Shown here piece after piece: positions 22,881-32,700 of a DNA stretch of 64,000 nucleotides. This DNA comes from Metellina segmentata (Eukaryota; Arthropoda; Arachnida; Araneae; Tetragnathidae): contig OX375882.1 of NCBI GenBank assembly GCA_947359465.1, forward strand, positions 57,777,031-57,841,030. The letters run 5' to 3'. The translations under genes were made by a program, and so were the position numbers. The first letter of the stretch is position 1. Each line of letters begins with the position of its first letter. Below the pieces are notes generated by a model. That model was not told the origin of the DNA, did not search any database, and worked only from the letters and a program-made list of their open reading frames with translations.

Positions 22881-24031
22881 AACCTCTCTTTCCTGAAGAC
22901 TTTTCTTATCTGCGAACATTAAAAGAACGTCAAACTGTTGTTAACTTTTCTTTTTCTTCCATGGTTATGAATTATACTTTCTAAATAAGCTATTTACCGA
23001 GGAGCTTAAATTAGTCAATTAAGGAAAGTAGCTGGGAAAAGCACCACATTGAAGTGAAAAATTTTCCTGACTGCTTCATATCAACAGTTTGAACTATCGC
23101 TTTTTAAAAACGTCCAGAGTAGAGCTATGCTTAAATGATCTGGAGAATTCTAGCGGACGTTGTTTGCTCAAAGATTATTACTTACTCTACGAAGCGATGC
23201 TGACTTTCGGAGGGAAATTTTTAAGTATATGTGGTGCAGAGTTAATCGCCATTTAAAAATTGCTACTTGGTAGGTTTAAATTGTGAGGGAAGGGTTTTTG
23301 TACTTTGCAAGGGAAATTCACTTTTTGGGTACGTAAAAATTTCAAGCGCAAACGCGCGTTTGTGTTGAAAATATTCTTTGCATGTGCCGCGGAGTTAGGT
23401 CTGCATTAACCGGTAATTTAAATTTGTTAATTAACTTAATCGAAATTTTACGTACTTGGTGGTTTTATTTCCCCTTCATAATGAATTTTCGAGCAATAAT
23501 AGGAATAGCCTGTTGTGTTGCTCAACTGCGACGTAAACTCAACTATGTACCTAATCGTTGAGTGAATTTTGTTAGTTGAATCACAAGGTAAACAATCATA
23601 ATGATTAGTCCCAACATATTTCAAAATAAGCTTTTATTTGAATATTTATATATGATGTGACGACTTCACAGTTGTGTGGTGGGAAATTGCAAAACAAAAA
23701 GTACCAAGTCAGTACTGCTTTCTGGAGCTTTTAATAACAACTTTTTACATTATTAAAGTGCATTAAAGTGCGACTTAAACCAGTGAATCCTAATAAGTTT
23801 ATTTGATTTATTACAATTTTCCCACCTTCGTTTTCTCATAAACTGAAAGAAAAAGACTTACGGCATTTTTCCACCCCCTTCTAAACATTAGCAAAAAGAC
23901 ACCAGGATCCGAGCACAGTATTATGGATCTCTATAAACCTCAAAATGGTTAAATTCACAGTAGATATTACAGATTACCGAATTGGGTTTGAAACTTCAAA
24001 ACTGTGAACAAAACTGTAACATTATTTCATA
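22881..24031. other. Intergenic sequence with one SINE tail
   Basis: Apart from the S2 tail at 23505-23560, I recognise no repeat family or gene. The stretch immediately left of the Helitron end at 24032 is AT-rich. Confidence 0.35.
23505..23560 (+). mobile_element. SINE S2 3'-end fragment
   Basis: Aatagcctgttgtgttgctc, then aactgcgacgtaaactcaac and tacctaatcg, match the SINE 3' terminus only. Confidence 0.7.
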
Positions 24032-25242
24032 CTAGCTACTGCGTGGCCATCACGGCGTTTCCCGTGACAGTTCTTTTCGTGAGGTCAGGCGTGATCAGTG
24101 CTCGCTAACCTCGGTTGATTGCTACGAATTCCTATTTATATTTGGAATGCTTCGCAAACCAAATGGGAATTCGTAGCCTATTGGGTAACAGTCATCATGG
24201 CGTTGTCTTGTGTTGTTGGTTTGCTTTGCAAACTAAATAGAAATTCGTTTCATATTGGAATAAATTCCCTGAGAATGCAAACACCACGGGTAACGCCGTG
24301 CTGAAAACCGCAACACGTGCATCGCAAACCAAATGGAAATTTGTAGCTTACTGGAAAGAATTCCCTGCGAATGCCAATTTGGTCTGCTTCGAAACCAAAT
24401 TATAAATATTATGAACTATGAATTGCTTCGCAAATTGGATAACAGCCATAACGGGTGTGGTGTTAATTTGCTTCGCAAACCAAATGAGGATTCGGCGTGA
24501 CTCTACACAATATCTTGCAAAAATATAATTATTTAATTGAAAAATTATTTATTAAAAGAAAATCACACGTATAAGGTATCTATCTGATATCAAATTTTCT
24601 GAAGATTTCAAATCCGTTGAAATTTTCAATCTTTAACGATCTCGAATTTACAAAAAAAAAACTAAAAAAATGCCTGTCAAAAAATTATTAATTTTTGCTT
24701 TCTGTCGCTAAAATCGTAAGAGGGCAGGAAATGTAATCAATTTATTTTTTGAACGCAAAGGTTGACGTGACGGCCCAATCTCTTGCAAAAAATATAAAAT
24801 ATATTCAATTTAAAAATTTTATTTAAAGAAAACCATATTTTTAGGTATCAATTTGATGTAAAATTTTCGGCTGATTTCAAATCCGTTGAAATTTTTACTC
24901 TATCTTTATCGGTCTAGGAGATAGAAACAAGAACTAAATAACTCCAGTTGAAAATTTATTTGTTTTTTATCGTCTGCTGGAAAATTATTCCTCCGCGCAA
25001 AATGAAAAAGAAAACGAAAAAAATAAATTTAGAATCTGATCTTCTATGCTGTTGCATTCAATAATAATTAAATTTCATTAATTTCCTTTTAAAATGTTCT
25101 AAACTGAATTTTTAAATTCGCCGCGGCCCAAAAATTGTAAAAAAATTGGGCTTCCTGAGTGCCAAATCCCATTACTGCAAATGCCATAGATTTGTCAGGA
25201 CTTCGCATGCAGGAAACAAACACTTCCTTTTATAATATTAGA
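24032..25242 (-). mobile_element. Non-autonomous Helitron, family H2, copy 1
   Basis: Read on minus, it starts TCTAATATTATAAAAGGAA and ends GGCCACGCAGTAGCTAG, with T next. The copy at 48356-49066 starts TCTACTATTATAAAAGGAA and ends GGCCACGTAGTGGCTAG, also with T next. Both share an inner 5' block (gtcctgacNaatctaNggca) and inner blocks with ttcaaatccgttgaaatttt. These are Helitron hallmarks: 5' TC, a 3' hairpin before CTAG, and no TSD. No helicase is encoded. The interior contains a duplicated block (about 24540-24660 and 24785-24930) and several caaaccaaatgggaattcg motifs, so this copy is longer than copy 2. Confidence 0.75.
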
Positions 25243-25394
25243 GACTTCTGTATTTTAGTGTCGCAAATGACTTGGGAACCTTGAAAAGACAAGTGGTGAC
25301 GCAGATTAGCTCGTAAATGGAAAAACCTTTATAGGTAGGTCATGTAGGTATTTACATCTCACTCACATTATGACTAATTACTTTGAATCTTCAC

Positions 25395-25600
25395 CTTTTG
25401 ACTACGGCTATAGATAAAACTGGCGCGATTCTTTTTTGAAGCGTTTCTTATAACTTTCAAACTACAACTGCAGTACTGACCGTAGTATAATTACTTTCTT
25501 GGCGCCATTCTTATAATTTTCAAGGTACAAGTGGCTTTACTGGCCGTAGTCTATATTCTTTCTTTGTGCAATCAATGTACAATTGCAGTATCAGTTGCAG
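25395..25600. repeat. Repeat U, about 75-bp tandem units
   Basis: Three diverged units of the type gactacggctatag, ggcgcgattctt, then actacaactgcagtactg can be read. The same unit occurs about twice at 40205-40345. At both places an S3 copy follows within 60 bp, so U and S3 may be parts of one larger element. Confidence 0.6.
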
Positions 25601-25656
25601 TTTAAAGGTTAAACACCTCTCAGCACCTTTTCTGAATAACTTGGGATCCTTTTGGA

Positions 25657-25767
25657 TGATTGGTTGGTGTTTTATGCCGCAATGGCCATGTTTGTGGCAA
25701 ATACAGCCAACAGATGAAATACATCAGTAATAGAAATACACACAAGAATAGTTTTAATAACACATTA
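25657..25767 (-). repeat. S3 repeat copy
   Basis: Gattggttggtgttttatgc, gcaatggccatgtttgtggc and aatagaaatacaca are arranged as in other S3 copies. In reverse complement it ends gcataaaacaccaaccaa, a common shape for LINE and LINE-dependent SINE 3' ends. Confidence 0.65.
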
Positions 25768-25774
25768 TATATAT

Positions 25775-25889
25775 ATGGTAATTTTAGTTAACGTCGTACT
25801 AGAGCAACACAACGGGCTATTGACGACGGTCCGGGATCAGTCCCTTAAGGGAAAGATCCGAGGACAGCACCTCGTAATTTTGAACCACG
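25775..25889 (-). mobile_element. SINE S1, 5'-truncated at cgtggttc
   Basis: It is close to the S1 consensus from the tail (ggtaattttagttaacgtcg) to ttttgaaccacga. Both flanks carry attatatatatat, compatible with a TSD of about 13 bp, although low sequence complexity makes this uncertain. The truncation point equals that of the copy at 58269-58392. Confidence 0.85.
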
Positions 25890-25931
25890 ATATATTATAT
25901 ATATATATATACATCCAGGGTTAGAAACGGG

Positions 25932-26243
25932 TAATTGATAATTTTTTACTTAACGTCGTATTAGAGCAACACAACGGGCTATTGACGACGGTCCGGGATC
26001 AACCCCTTAAGGGAAAGCCCAGAGGACAACACCTCGTAATTTTGAAACCACGGTCAGATGACGAGGCAACACCTGAGCTGGCACCCCACTCTCCAAACTT
26101 CCACGCCAACCTAACGTGAGGACTTTCGGCCACGACAGATTTAAGGTGCACCATACGCTTACAAACATCCGGATCCGGATTAGAAACAGGAACCTTCTGA
26201 TATAGAGGCTAACACCTTAACCATTATGCCGGTTGGTCGGAGT
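25932..26243 (-). mobile_element. SINE S1, full length
   Basis: It runs from the ATTACC-type tail to the complete tRNA-like head (minus strand: ccgaccaaccggcataatgg, B-box region gtttctaatccgg). The 12-bp flanks gttagaaacggg and gttagaaacagg are a TSD with one mismatch. The body shows S1 diagnostics (gtaNtagagcaac, gaggactttcggccac). The B box is mutated relative to ggttcgaatcc, and gacggtccgggatcaacccc is an intact body landmark. Confidence 0.9.
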
Positions 26244-26380
26244 GTTAGAAACAGGTATCAAACCTGCGCAGACTACAACTCACGATGGTTCCAATGGAAT
26301 TCAAATGAGAAAAAATTATATTTAAATTATAAATGCCATTCTATATACCCATAACAAAATCCTATTTATGCCAGTTTGTT

Positions 26381-26685
26381 GCGTAGGTATTTAACTAGCA
26401 TCGCACTGAGGCAACACAACGGGCTATTGGCGAAGATCCGGGATCAATTCCGGAGGGAAAGAATCGAGGACAGCACCACGTCATTTTAAACCAGGGCCGA
26501 ATGACGAGGTAACGCTTATGCAGGCACCCCACTCTTCAAAATTCTATATCACCGCCAACGTTTGAGGCCACGACAGATTTTACTCGCACCAGCCCACTTT
26601 GTACACGACGGTCTTTGGTAGGATTCGAACTCGCAACCCACTGGTTGCCAATCCGTTACTTTTCCAACAGGGTTACCTCCGGCCT
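26381..26685 (-). mobile_element. SINE S2, full length
   Basis: The antisense copy runs from the TACC-type tail to a complete S2 head: on minus, ggccggaggtaaccctgttg, gaaaagtaacggattggcaa, then gagttcgaatcctacc, which includes an intact B box (gttcgaatcc). S2 diagnostics are gcactgaggcaac and ttgaggccacgacag. Confidence 0.9.
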
Positions 26686-27436
26686 CTGTTTACTTCAAGA
26701 AACAATTCATCCTCCAATTTTCCATAAATGAATTTAAAATATTAATTCAAACAAGTCTTATTCGGATTAATAAATTCCCAGCCGTCTCGTAGCAAGATTA
26801 TCATAATTCAAACCATCGTGCGTTTTTTCAAAACGCATCCTACCGTATGAAGGAAGCAGCCGAAAGTCGAGATATCTGAACTTTCTGCCCACGCTAACTT
26901 CAAATGTCATCGCCTCATCTATCATAACCAGCAGGCATTTAATCGGGAAAAGATACATTTTCCAAATGACCCTTCAGTATGCCTGTAACAAAGAACTCAT
27001 ATTTCGTGTGCAATGCAAGCACCAGCACAAAATTCAAAGCATAATTAATTGCACTAGCAACATATTCTTGAAAGTTTAGGCCTTTTCGTGTTACTCGTGA
27101 AGGACAATACCGTGGAGGAAAATAAAATAATCATAACCAGATTTGGAAAAAGTCCATTCCAGATCATTGTAGAATGTTTACAAAATCACATTTACCCATA
27201 ACGCTGCGAAATACAAGTTTAGAAATACAACCTTGACCACTCTCAAGCAGTATTTCAACTAATCCTTCCCCTTTTTAAATAGGATTATTAAATTCCCAGA
27301 CACATTACTATACACCCCCTCCATACTCAGACTGACACCAACGCAGTTTTCTCAAAAAAAAAGGAGCCTTTTACATGAAAACCGAACCATAGTTCATATA
27401 TCTCATCAGAACCCACCTTTCTGTTTTACATATGTA
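26686..27436. other. Unassigned sequence
   Basis: No transposon hallmark is seen. About 26900-26990 (cataaccagcaggcattt, then atgacccttcag) resembles 29775-29830 (cataaccagcaatcgg, then atgacccatcag), so one more low-copy repeat may be present. Confidence 0.35.
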
Positions 27437-28067
27437 CTAGGGGGCCCGCCCCCTGCTCGCTAACGCTCGCCAACCCCCAGAGGATTGCTTCGCAGTCCTC
27501 ATTGGTTCGCTGCGCGAACCGATGCGAGCGAAATGTGTCCTAGCAGAAGGAATTGTTTACAAAATATGATATTCCAAAAAAATATTTTTCAAATCTAAAT
27601 TTTATGCTGTTTTTCAGAAAAGATATTTACAGTACCTCTGAAATCAGAATTCAAATGGAAACTTTGAGCAAATTTTGACTCGAAATGTGAGCGTTGATTT
27701 GGAAATTGAAAACCCAGCATGTTGGTTGTGTGTACATTTACCCAGCAATCGAGCCATCCACGCTTTTTCATTGAGTTTGTTGTGGAAAGTTGTAATGCAA
27801 GCAATGTTGAACTATAATAGTTTGCCTCGAAACGGACCTTTTTTTAAATGACCCTGAAAAGATCCTCCGTTTTCTTTGATTTCTATTATTTACTGCAACA
27901 GCTCTACTAAAATTCATTTTTTTTTCAATAAAATTTCATCCGATAACGCTATAAATTCAATTGAAGAGCGAGGCTTTGGGATAAACAAAGAATCGTACAA
28001 TGTTGCCAAAACGCGAAAACAAATAACGTCTTTTTTGCGTGCCACGTAAGAGAATTATATATATAGA
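27437..28067 (-). mobile_element. Non-autonomous Helitron, family H1, copy 2
   Basis: Same termini, orientation and interior as 1316-1947. Here both flanking bases fit the Helitron rule: on minus, A precedes TC and T follows CTAG. The 3' palindrome chain is better preserved: ggttcgcgcagcgaacc, actgcgaagcaatcc with one changed base, then the gggggcgggccccc end hairpin. No coding capacity. Confidence 0.85.
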
Positions 28068-28109
28068 TGACATGTTATCGTATCTTCGTTACGAGCAAAT
28101 ACCTAATCT

Positions 28110-28412
28110 GTAGGTAGGTATTGTAACTAACCTTGCACTAAATCAACACATCAGGCTATTGGCGACTGTCCAGATAAATATCCAAGTAAAGATCTGAAAG
28201 AAATCACCACGTAATTTCGAACCATGGTCAAATGACGATGTCATACCTCAGTTGGCACCTTACTCTCCGAACTTCCACACCACGCCAGCGTCAGGCCATG
28301 ACAGATTTAACGTGCACCAGCCCTCTTAGTATACGACGGTCTTTGATTGGATTCGAAACCGCAACCCTTCGATTGCTAGTCCGTTACTCATACAACCGGG
28401 ATACCGCGGCCC
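28110..28412 (-). mobile_element. SINE S2, full length, diverged
   Basis: It runs from a gtaggtaggtatt tail through ttgcactaaatcaacaca, gaaccatggtcaaatgacga and gccatgacagatttaacgtg to the head (on minus, ggccgcggtatcccggttg, then a decayed B box, gtttcgaatcc). S2 diagnostics are present. Confidence 0.9.
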
Positions 28413-28519
28413 CAAACACTTAATCGGAAAACGACATATTACCGAAGATAGCCAGTTATTTGTTGGTTGTATTGAATTTATGTGACTCAAGGGACATACT
28501 AGGCTAAATTATGCCAAAC

Positions 28520-29125
28520 ACTATGGGTAATTGGTAATTTTGTAATTAACGTCGTACTAGACCAACACAACGGGCTATTGACGACGGTCCGTGATCAATA
28601 AATCTCAGGGAAAGATCCGAGGAAAACACCACCTAATCTGCCAACCCATTCTGAAAACTTCATCACCAACCCAAAGTGAGGACTCTAGGCCTCGACATAT
28701 GTAAGGTGCACCAGCTGCCTCTTCACCATACGTTTACAAACATCCATGCAATGACCTGATTCGAGCCAGAAACTTTCCGATGTGTAGGCTATCGGAAAGT
28801 CAATGGTTCGAATCCGGGTCCGGACATGGATGTTTGTAAACGTATGGTGTAGAGGCGGCTGGTGCACCTTAAATCTGTCGTGGCCGAAAGTCCTCACGTT
28901 GGTTTGGCTTGGAAGTTTGGAGAGTGGGGTGCCAGCTCAGGTGTTGCTTCGTCATCTGACCGTGGTTCAAAATTACGAGTTGTTGTCCTCGAATCTTTCC
29001 CTTAAGGGACTGATTCCGGACCGTCGTCAATAGCCCGTTGTGTTGCTCTAGTACGACGTTAACTAAAATTAGCATTACCATTACCGATGTGTAGGCTATC
29101 ACCTTAACCACCAGACCGGTTGCTC
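28520..29125 (-). mobile_element. SINE S1, antisense, split by another S1
   Basis: The left part (28520-28793) covers tail to mid-head and ends ccgatgtgtaggctatc. The right part (29084-29125) repeats this 17-mer and finishes the head (accttaaccaccagaccggt). The body lacks the gaaccacggtcagatgacga stretch, an internal deletion near 28630. Head B box: gattcgagcc, mutated. Confidence 0.9.
28794..29083 (+). mobile_element. SINE S1 inserted in an antisense S1
   Basis: It is bounded by a perfect 17-bp TSD, ccgatgtgtaggctatc (28777-28793 and 29084-29100). It starts inside the tRNA-like head (ggaaagtcaatggttcgaat), so it is 5'-truncated by about 40 bp, yet it keeps an exact B box (ggttcgaatcc). The 3' end is cgacgttaactaaaattagc followed by attaccattacc. 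A TSD of this length with 5' truncation indicates target-primed reverse transcription by a LINE enzyme. With its host it forms a roughly 270-bp inverted pair. Confidence 0.95.
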
Positions 29126-29129
29126 AACC

Positions 29130-29345
29130 ACCGAGTAATGGTAATTGATAATTTTTAATTAACGTTGCACTGAAGCAACACAACGGACTATCGGCGACGG
29201 TCTGGAATCAAACTAGAAGGGAAAGATCCGAAAACGCCCTTTAATCACAGGTCACACCTGAACCGGCACCCCACTCTCCAAATCTCCACACCACGCCAAC
29301 GTGTGAACAATACAGGCAACGACAGATTAATCGATCACCAGTACC
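29130..29345 (-). mobile_element. SINE S2, head missing
   Basis: Tail and body: gttgcactgaagcaacacaa, gaagggaaagatccgaaaac, ggcaccccactctccaaat, then a diverged caacgacag block. It ends near the gatcaccag position without the head. S2-type diagnostics. Confidence 0.8.
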
Positions 29346-29376
29346 CTATTCCCTCTAAGATGTGCCAAACGAAAGA

Positions 29377-29565
29377 GGTAGGTAGGTAGGTATTTTATTA
29401 ACGTCGTACTGGAGCCACACGATGGGCTATTGACGGCGGTCCAGGATCAAAACCCTCCCAATGGAAATCTCCGAGGACAACACCACGTAATTTTGATCCA
29501 CGGTCAGATGACTAGGCAACACTTGAGCTGGCTACCACTCTCTCCAAACTTCCACACCACGCCAA
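29377..29565 (-). mobile_element. SINE S2-type, 5'-truncated, with TSD
   Basis: It is flanked by a perfect 13-bp TSD, gccaaacgaaaga (29364-29376 and 29566-29578). The element has a (ggta)n tail side, gtactggagccacacgat, gaggacaacaccacgtaa, and stops at cacaccacgccaa. The target is the S3 repeat, whose sequence resumes at 29579 with aaggcaacgttaagtg. Confidence 0.95.
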
Positions 29566-29578
29566 GCCAAACGAAAGA

Positions 29579-29725
29579 AAGGCAACGTTAAGTGTTGGGA
29601 AAAAAAAACCACAATGAAAGTTTTACTGGCACAGAACGAGTAATACACCTAAAGAGGAATCCAACCTGTATCACCTACAACTCGCAGGTTGCTAGCGCGT
29701 TGGACGAACCCACTGCATCCCCAGG
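29579..29725 (-). repeat. S3 repeat copy, extended
   Basis: The order is aaggcaacgttaagtgttgg, caatgaaagttttactggca, taatacacctaaagagg, then aatccaacctgtatc and aactcgcaggttgctagcgc. Read on minus, gcgctagcaacctgcgagtt followed by ggttggattcc looks like a decayed tRNA-like 5' part. I therefore suspect S3 is a SINE, but the A box is not clear. Confidence 0.55.
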
Positions 29726-30557
29726 GCAATACCCACTGCATCCCAGGAACCCACTGCAACTCGAAACGTCTTGTCTCTTCATAACCAGCAATCGGAAAGA
29801 GACATGGATTACCAATGACCCATCAGCCTAAAGCCATCAACAATGAATCCCGTGTTTAGGCTGAGCATCACACGCTCCACCACACAGAATATTTAAGCAG
29901 AATTAATCGCGAAAATTTCGCCTCGGGCATTTTCGCTCGTGTGTCCTTCCGCCAAAGAAAAAAAATAATCCATCAACGGCACGTTCCATCACGGGAAGTA
30001 AAGCCATCGAGGGCTCTTAACAATGCGCCTCATTACAATAGGAGCAGCGGCGACAAAAAAAATCGGGGTTAATTAAATAATAGGGACCGGGCTGAAGGAA
30101 GGGTCCCAGAAGGGCATTTATTAGGGTCAATTATGCTACCCTTTCTCTTTTGTTTCCTTGGACGTGGGAAGGATGAAAAAACTGTCAGACGCAAAGGGGT
30201 GAAGATGCCTTGGGTATCGGGATATCGGAGCGGATGTTTGGTGAAACTGGAAGTGTCATGGGAGGCAGGTGAGGAAAAAGGCTGTTTTCTAGAGAGGGGT
30301 AAAAAGCGTTTGAAGGTGCGGTGAAATTTCGGGATTGATGAGCAGGTGGCTGTGACGGATTTTACTGGTGGTTTTATATTTGAGGGGGGATTAATTTATT
30401 CATTGATCGTATTTAACGGAAGCAAGATAAAAATGGCAAGATAAAATCTGTCATCGTTCTTTAATTTCTGTCCTGCTCGAGTGGGTTCCGGAGCTGTTCT
30501 TTCGTTTAGGATCGGTTGGTTTTGGAATAACGAAGCCTCTAATGATTCCAGATAGAC
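29726..30557. other. Unique-looking stretch, possible conserved non-coding DNA
   Basis: No repeat is visible from 29880 to 30400. About 29895-30130 is a low-complexity-free stretch with gcctcattacaataggagc, cagcggcgac and ggggttaattaaataatagg, typical of non-coding regulatory DNA but not diagnostic. A small ccactgcatccc duplication lies near 29710-29750. Confidence 0.25.
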
Positions 30558-31832
30558 AGTATGTGTTTTAATTAACGTCGCGCTGGAGCAACGCAAATGA
30601 CTATGGTTCGGTATCAGCCCCGAATTTAAAGATCCTACTACAAAGCCTCGTAATTTTGAACCATAGTCAGATGACAGGAACACCTGAGCTGGCACTCCTC
30701 TCCAAACTTCCACAACACGCAACATAAGAGCGTTTAGGTCCACTACAAACGTGCACCATTACCAACTGGAAAATCAAAATTAACGCCTCTAAATGTGTTC
30801 TTCTTATGTTTTCTAACAAATCTCCCTCTCAACTTCAAAATATTAAATTTTATAACAAACTCATCCCATTTGTCAAAAATTATAAATACCTCAGTCTGAC
30901 TATTGATCCTTAACTCACTTTCACCCCTCATATCAAAACTATCGGTAAAAAGACGATTGCTCTTAAATCTAACCTTTCTTCACTCATTGGTCGCCATAGC
31001 CACCTCAACCTGAAAAATAAAACCCTCATTTATAAATCTATTATCAGACCCACTATCCTTTAAGCTTCCCTTGTTTGGGGCTCCACATGTAAAACAAATA
31101 TCAAATACCTCCAATCCCTACAAAATACTATTATTCTCCGAATGGTCAATGCTCCATATTATGTACGCCGTGAAATCATTCACAAAGATCCCAACATCGA
31201 ACCTATATTTGAATACATCAAGACCCTATCTTCAAAATTTTTCAATAGACTCCCACTTGTTCGAAACTCACTTTTACAAAACCTACCATCTTATGACCCC
31301 TCCCTTGCTAATTCACGCAAGAGACCCAAAATCTCGATCGAGACTTCCGCACTTTTCCTCCACGCAAAAAACGTCGATGTGGTGAGCTCAGGGACCCCTT
31401 AGTGAGTCTCCTGGACCCACCACACTGACTTTTTTTTTCTCCATCTTATCACCAAACTCCCAAACCATCACCACAGCTCATGCATCTCGACACTTCTTTT
31501 CGGTACTGATTGCTTGCCCCCTCCGCGATGTCTCCTCCCCCTTTGGAACATGAATTGGACTCCTAACTGTAACAGTTACTAAATTCTATTAGTCTATGTA
31601 TATTATTTACCTTTTTCATAGTGAATTGTCACTACCTTTAAGTTCCCTCACTTTTAAGTTTACAACCATTAAATTCTCTATTAATTCTGATGTGGAGGTT
31701 CGCAGTTTTGTGCAAGGTAATCCTAACTTGATACGTCCGTTCCCCCATGTACACGACGGTCTTTGGCTGAACCGAGTTTCGAACTCGCAATCCGTAATCC
31801 TTTGCTCTTTCGACTGGACAATTAGGTTTTGA
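30558..31832 (-). mobile_element. SINE S2 split by a LINE fragment
   Basis: The left part (30558-30758) reads tail to gtgcacc: attaacgtcgcgctggagc, ctcgtaattttgaaccatag, ctccaaacttccacaacacg. The right part (about 31735-31832) resumes with gtacacgacggtctttggct and a decayed head (tttcgaactcgcaa, then ctctttcgactgg). Between them lies a jockey-type LINE 3' fragment. I find no clear TSD for the LINE. Confidence 0.75.
30759..31600 (+). pseudogene. Jockey-clade LINE reverse transcriptase, C-terminal fragment
   Basis: One frame from 30761 to 31402 reads NWKIKINASKCVLLMFSNK, FVKNYKYLSLTIDP, a stop (30911-30913), LTFTPHIKTIGKKTIALK, IYKSIIRPTIL, a second stop (31061-31063), ASLVWGSTCKTNIKYLQS and MVNAPYYVRREIIHKD. 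This is the region after the RT catalytic core in jockey-type retrotransposons, including the WG-C-N-LQ-QN-R segment. Endonuclease, gag-like ORF and the YxDD box are absent, so the copy is 5'-truncated. Two in-frame stops make it dead. About 200 bp of T- and C-rich 3' UTR follow; the 3' end is not sharp. It lies inside a SINE. Confidence 0.85.
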
Positions 31833-32179
31833 ATGCGAGAGGTTTTGAGTGTGAACAAACCTGTCAGTCTTTTGAAGATTTCACGTTTGCTGTAGAAATG
31901 CTCGCACACAATACCTGTTGCGGTTACCTTAAATTTCAGTTTTATCGCGGTTTTGGCAAAATTTAGCGAATAATCTACATGGTATTGACCAGTCGACAAA
32001 AGTATCAACGGAGAATGCTTTGGAATATTTTATTGGCTAAATTTTGAAATCGTATTCGAAAAACAAGTCAAGTGACGACACATTCAGAATAGGTTTCAGG
32101 AAACACTACCGCCATCTTTATTTAGCTTACATGAAACATCTCTCATTAATTTCTGTGGTGTAAGTGTGTCTTTGTCATT
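31833..32179. other. Unassigned sequence
   Basis: No repeat or gene is recognised between the SINE head and the GC-richer block that follows. Confidence 0.35.
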
Positions 32180-32700
32180 CCCCATCAATTTCAGTCGAGT
32201 ATTTGGAACCTTGGAGTTATCCACGTTAAGTTCCCACACCACCCATTTAGCCAAGGAGGAAACGCGATGTTAAAATAAGCTGTCTAAAAACAAACCGCCG
32301 GAATTGTTTCAGTTTACGAACGCAACACTCCTCCAACACGTTATCTCGTCCGTCAACATTCCAGTCAACAGAGCACGCTTTCCCCTTGCAAATTCGAATA
32401 ACCCGGGCATTTAAAAATCGCCGAATCCATTCCGCTAACCCGATTTCGAGCGCATGACATCAGACGCCAAACAGTGATGTCATTTCCGGACGGGTGATGT
32501 CATCACTCTCAATCCGAACGGGGTGATTTTCCTATTAGAACAGAAGAAGCCACCTCACGGATTGAAAGAAGGAAGCTATCACCGCTATGACACTTTAACG
32601 TCTTTTTATTTTATTCCTGTTCGTTTTTTTTTTTTTTCGTTCGCGAATTTTTATCGTTTTTAGTTTTGTGTGTGCCGCTGCCATCTTTTAAAGCTTAATT
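32180..32700. promoter_or_regulatory. Candidate cis-regulatory block with three CRE-like sites
   Basis: This stretch is free of repeats and less AT-rich than its surroundings. Tgacatca (32455-32462), tgatgtca (32475-32482) and tgatgtca (32495-32502) are spaced exactly 20 bp apart, about two helical turns. They differ by one base from the CRE/ATF site tgacgtca and resemble bZIP half-site arrays. Nearby are gcatttaaaaa and poly-T tracts (about 32625). No transcription start or downstream gene is identified, so function is inferred from motif spacing alone. Confidence 0.3.
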
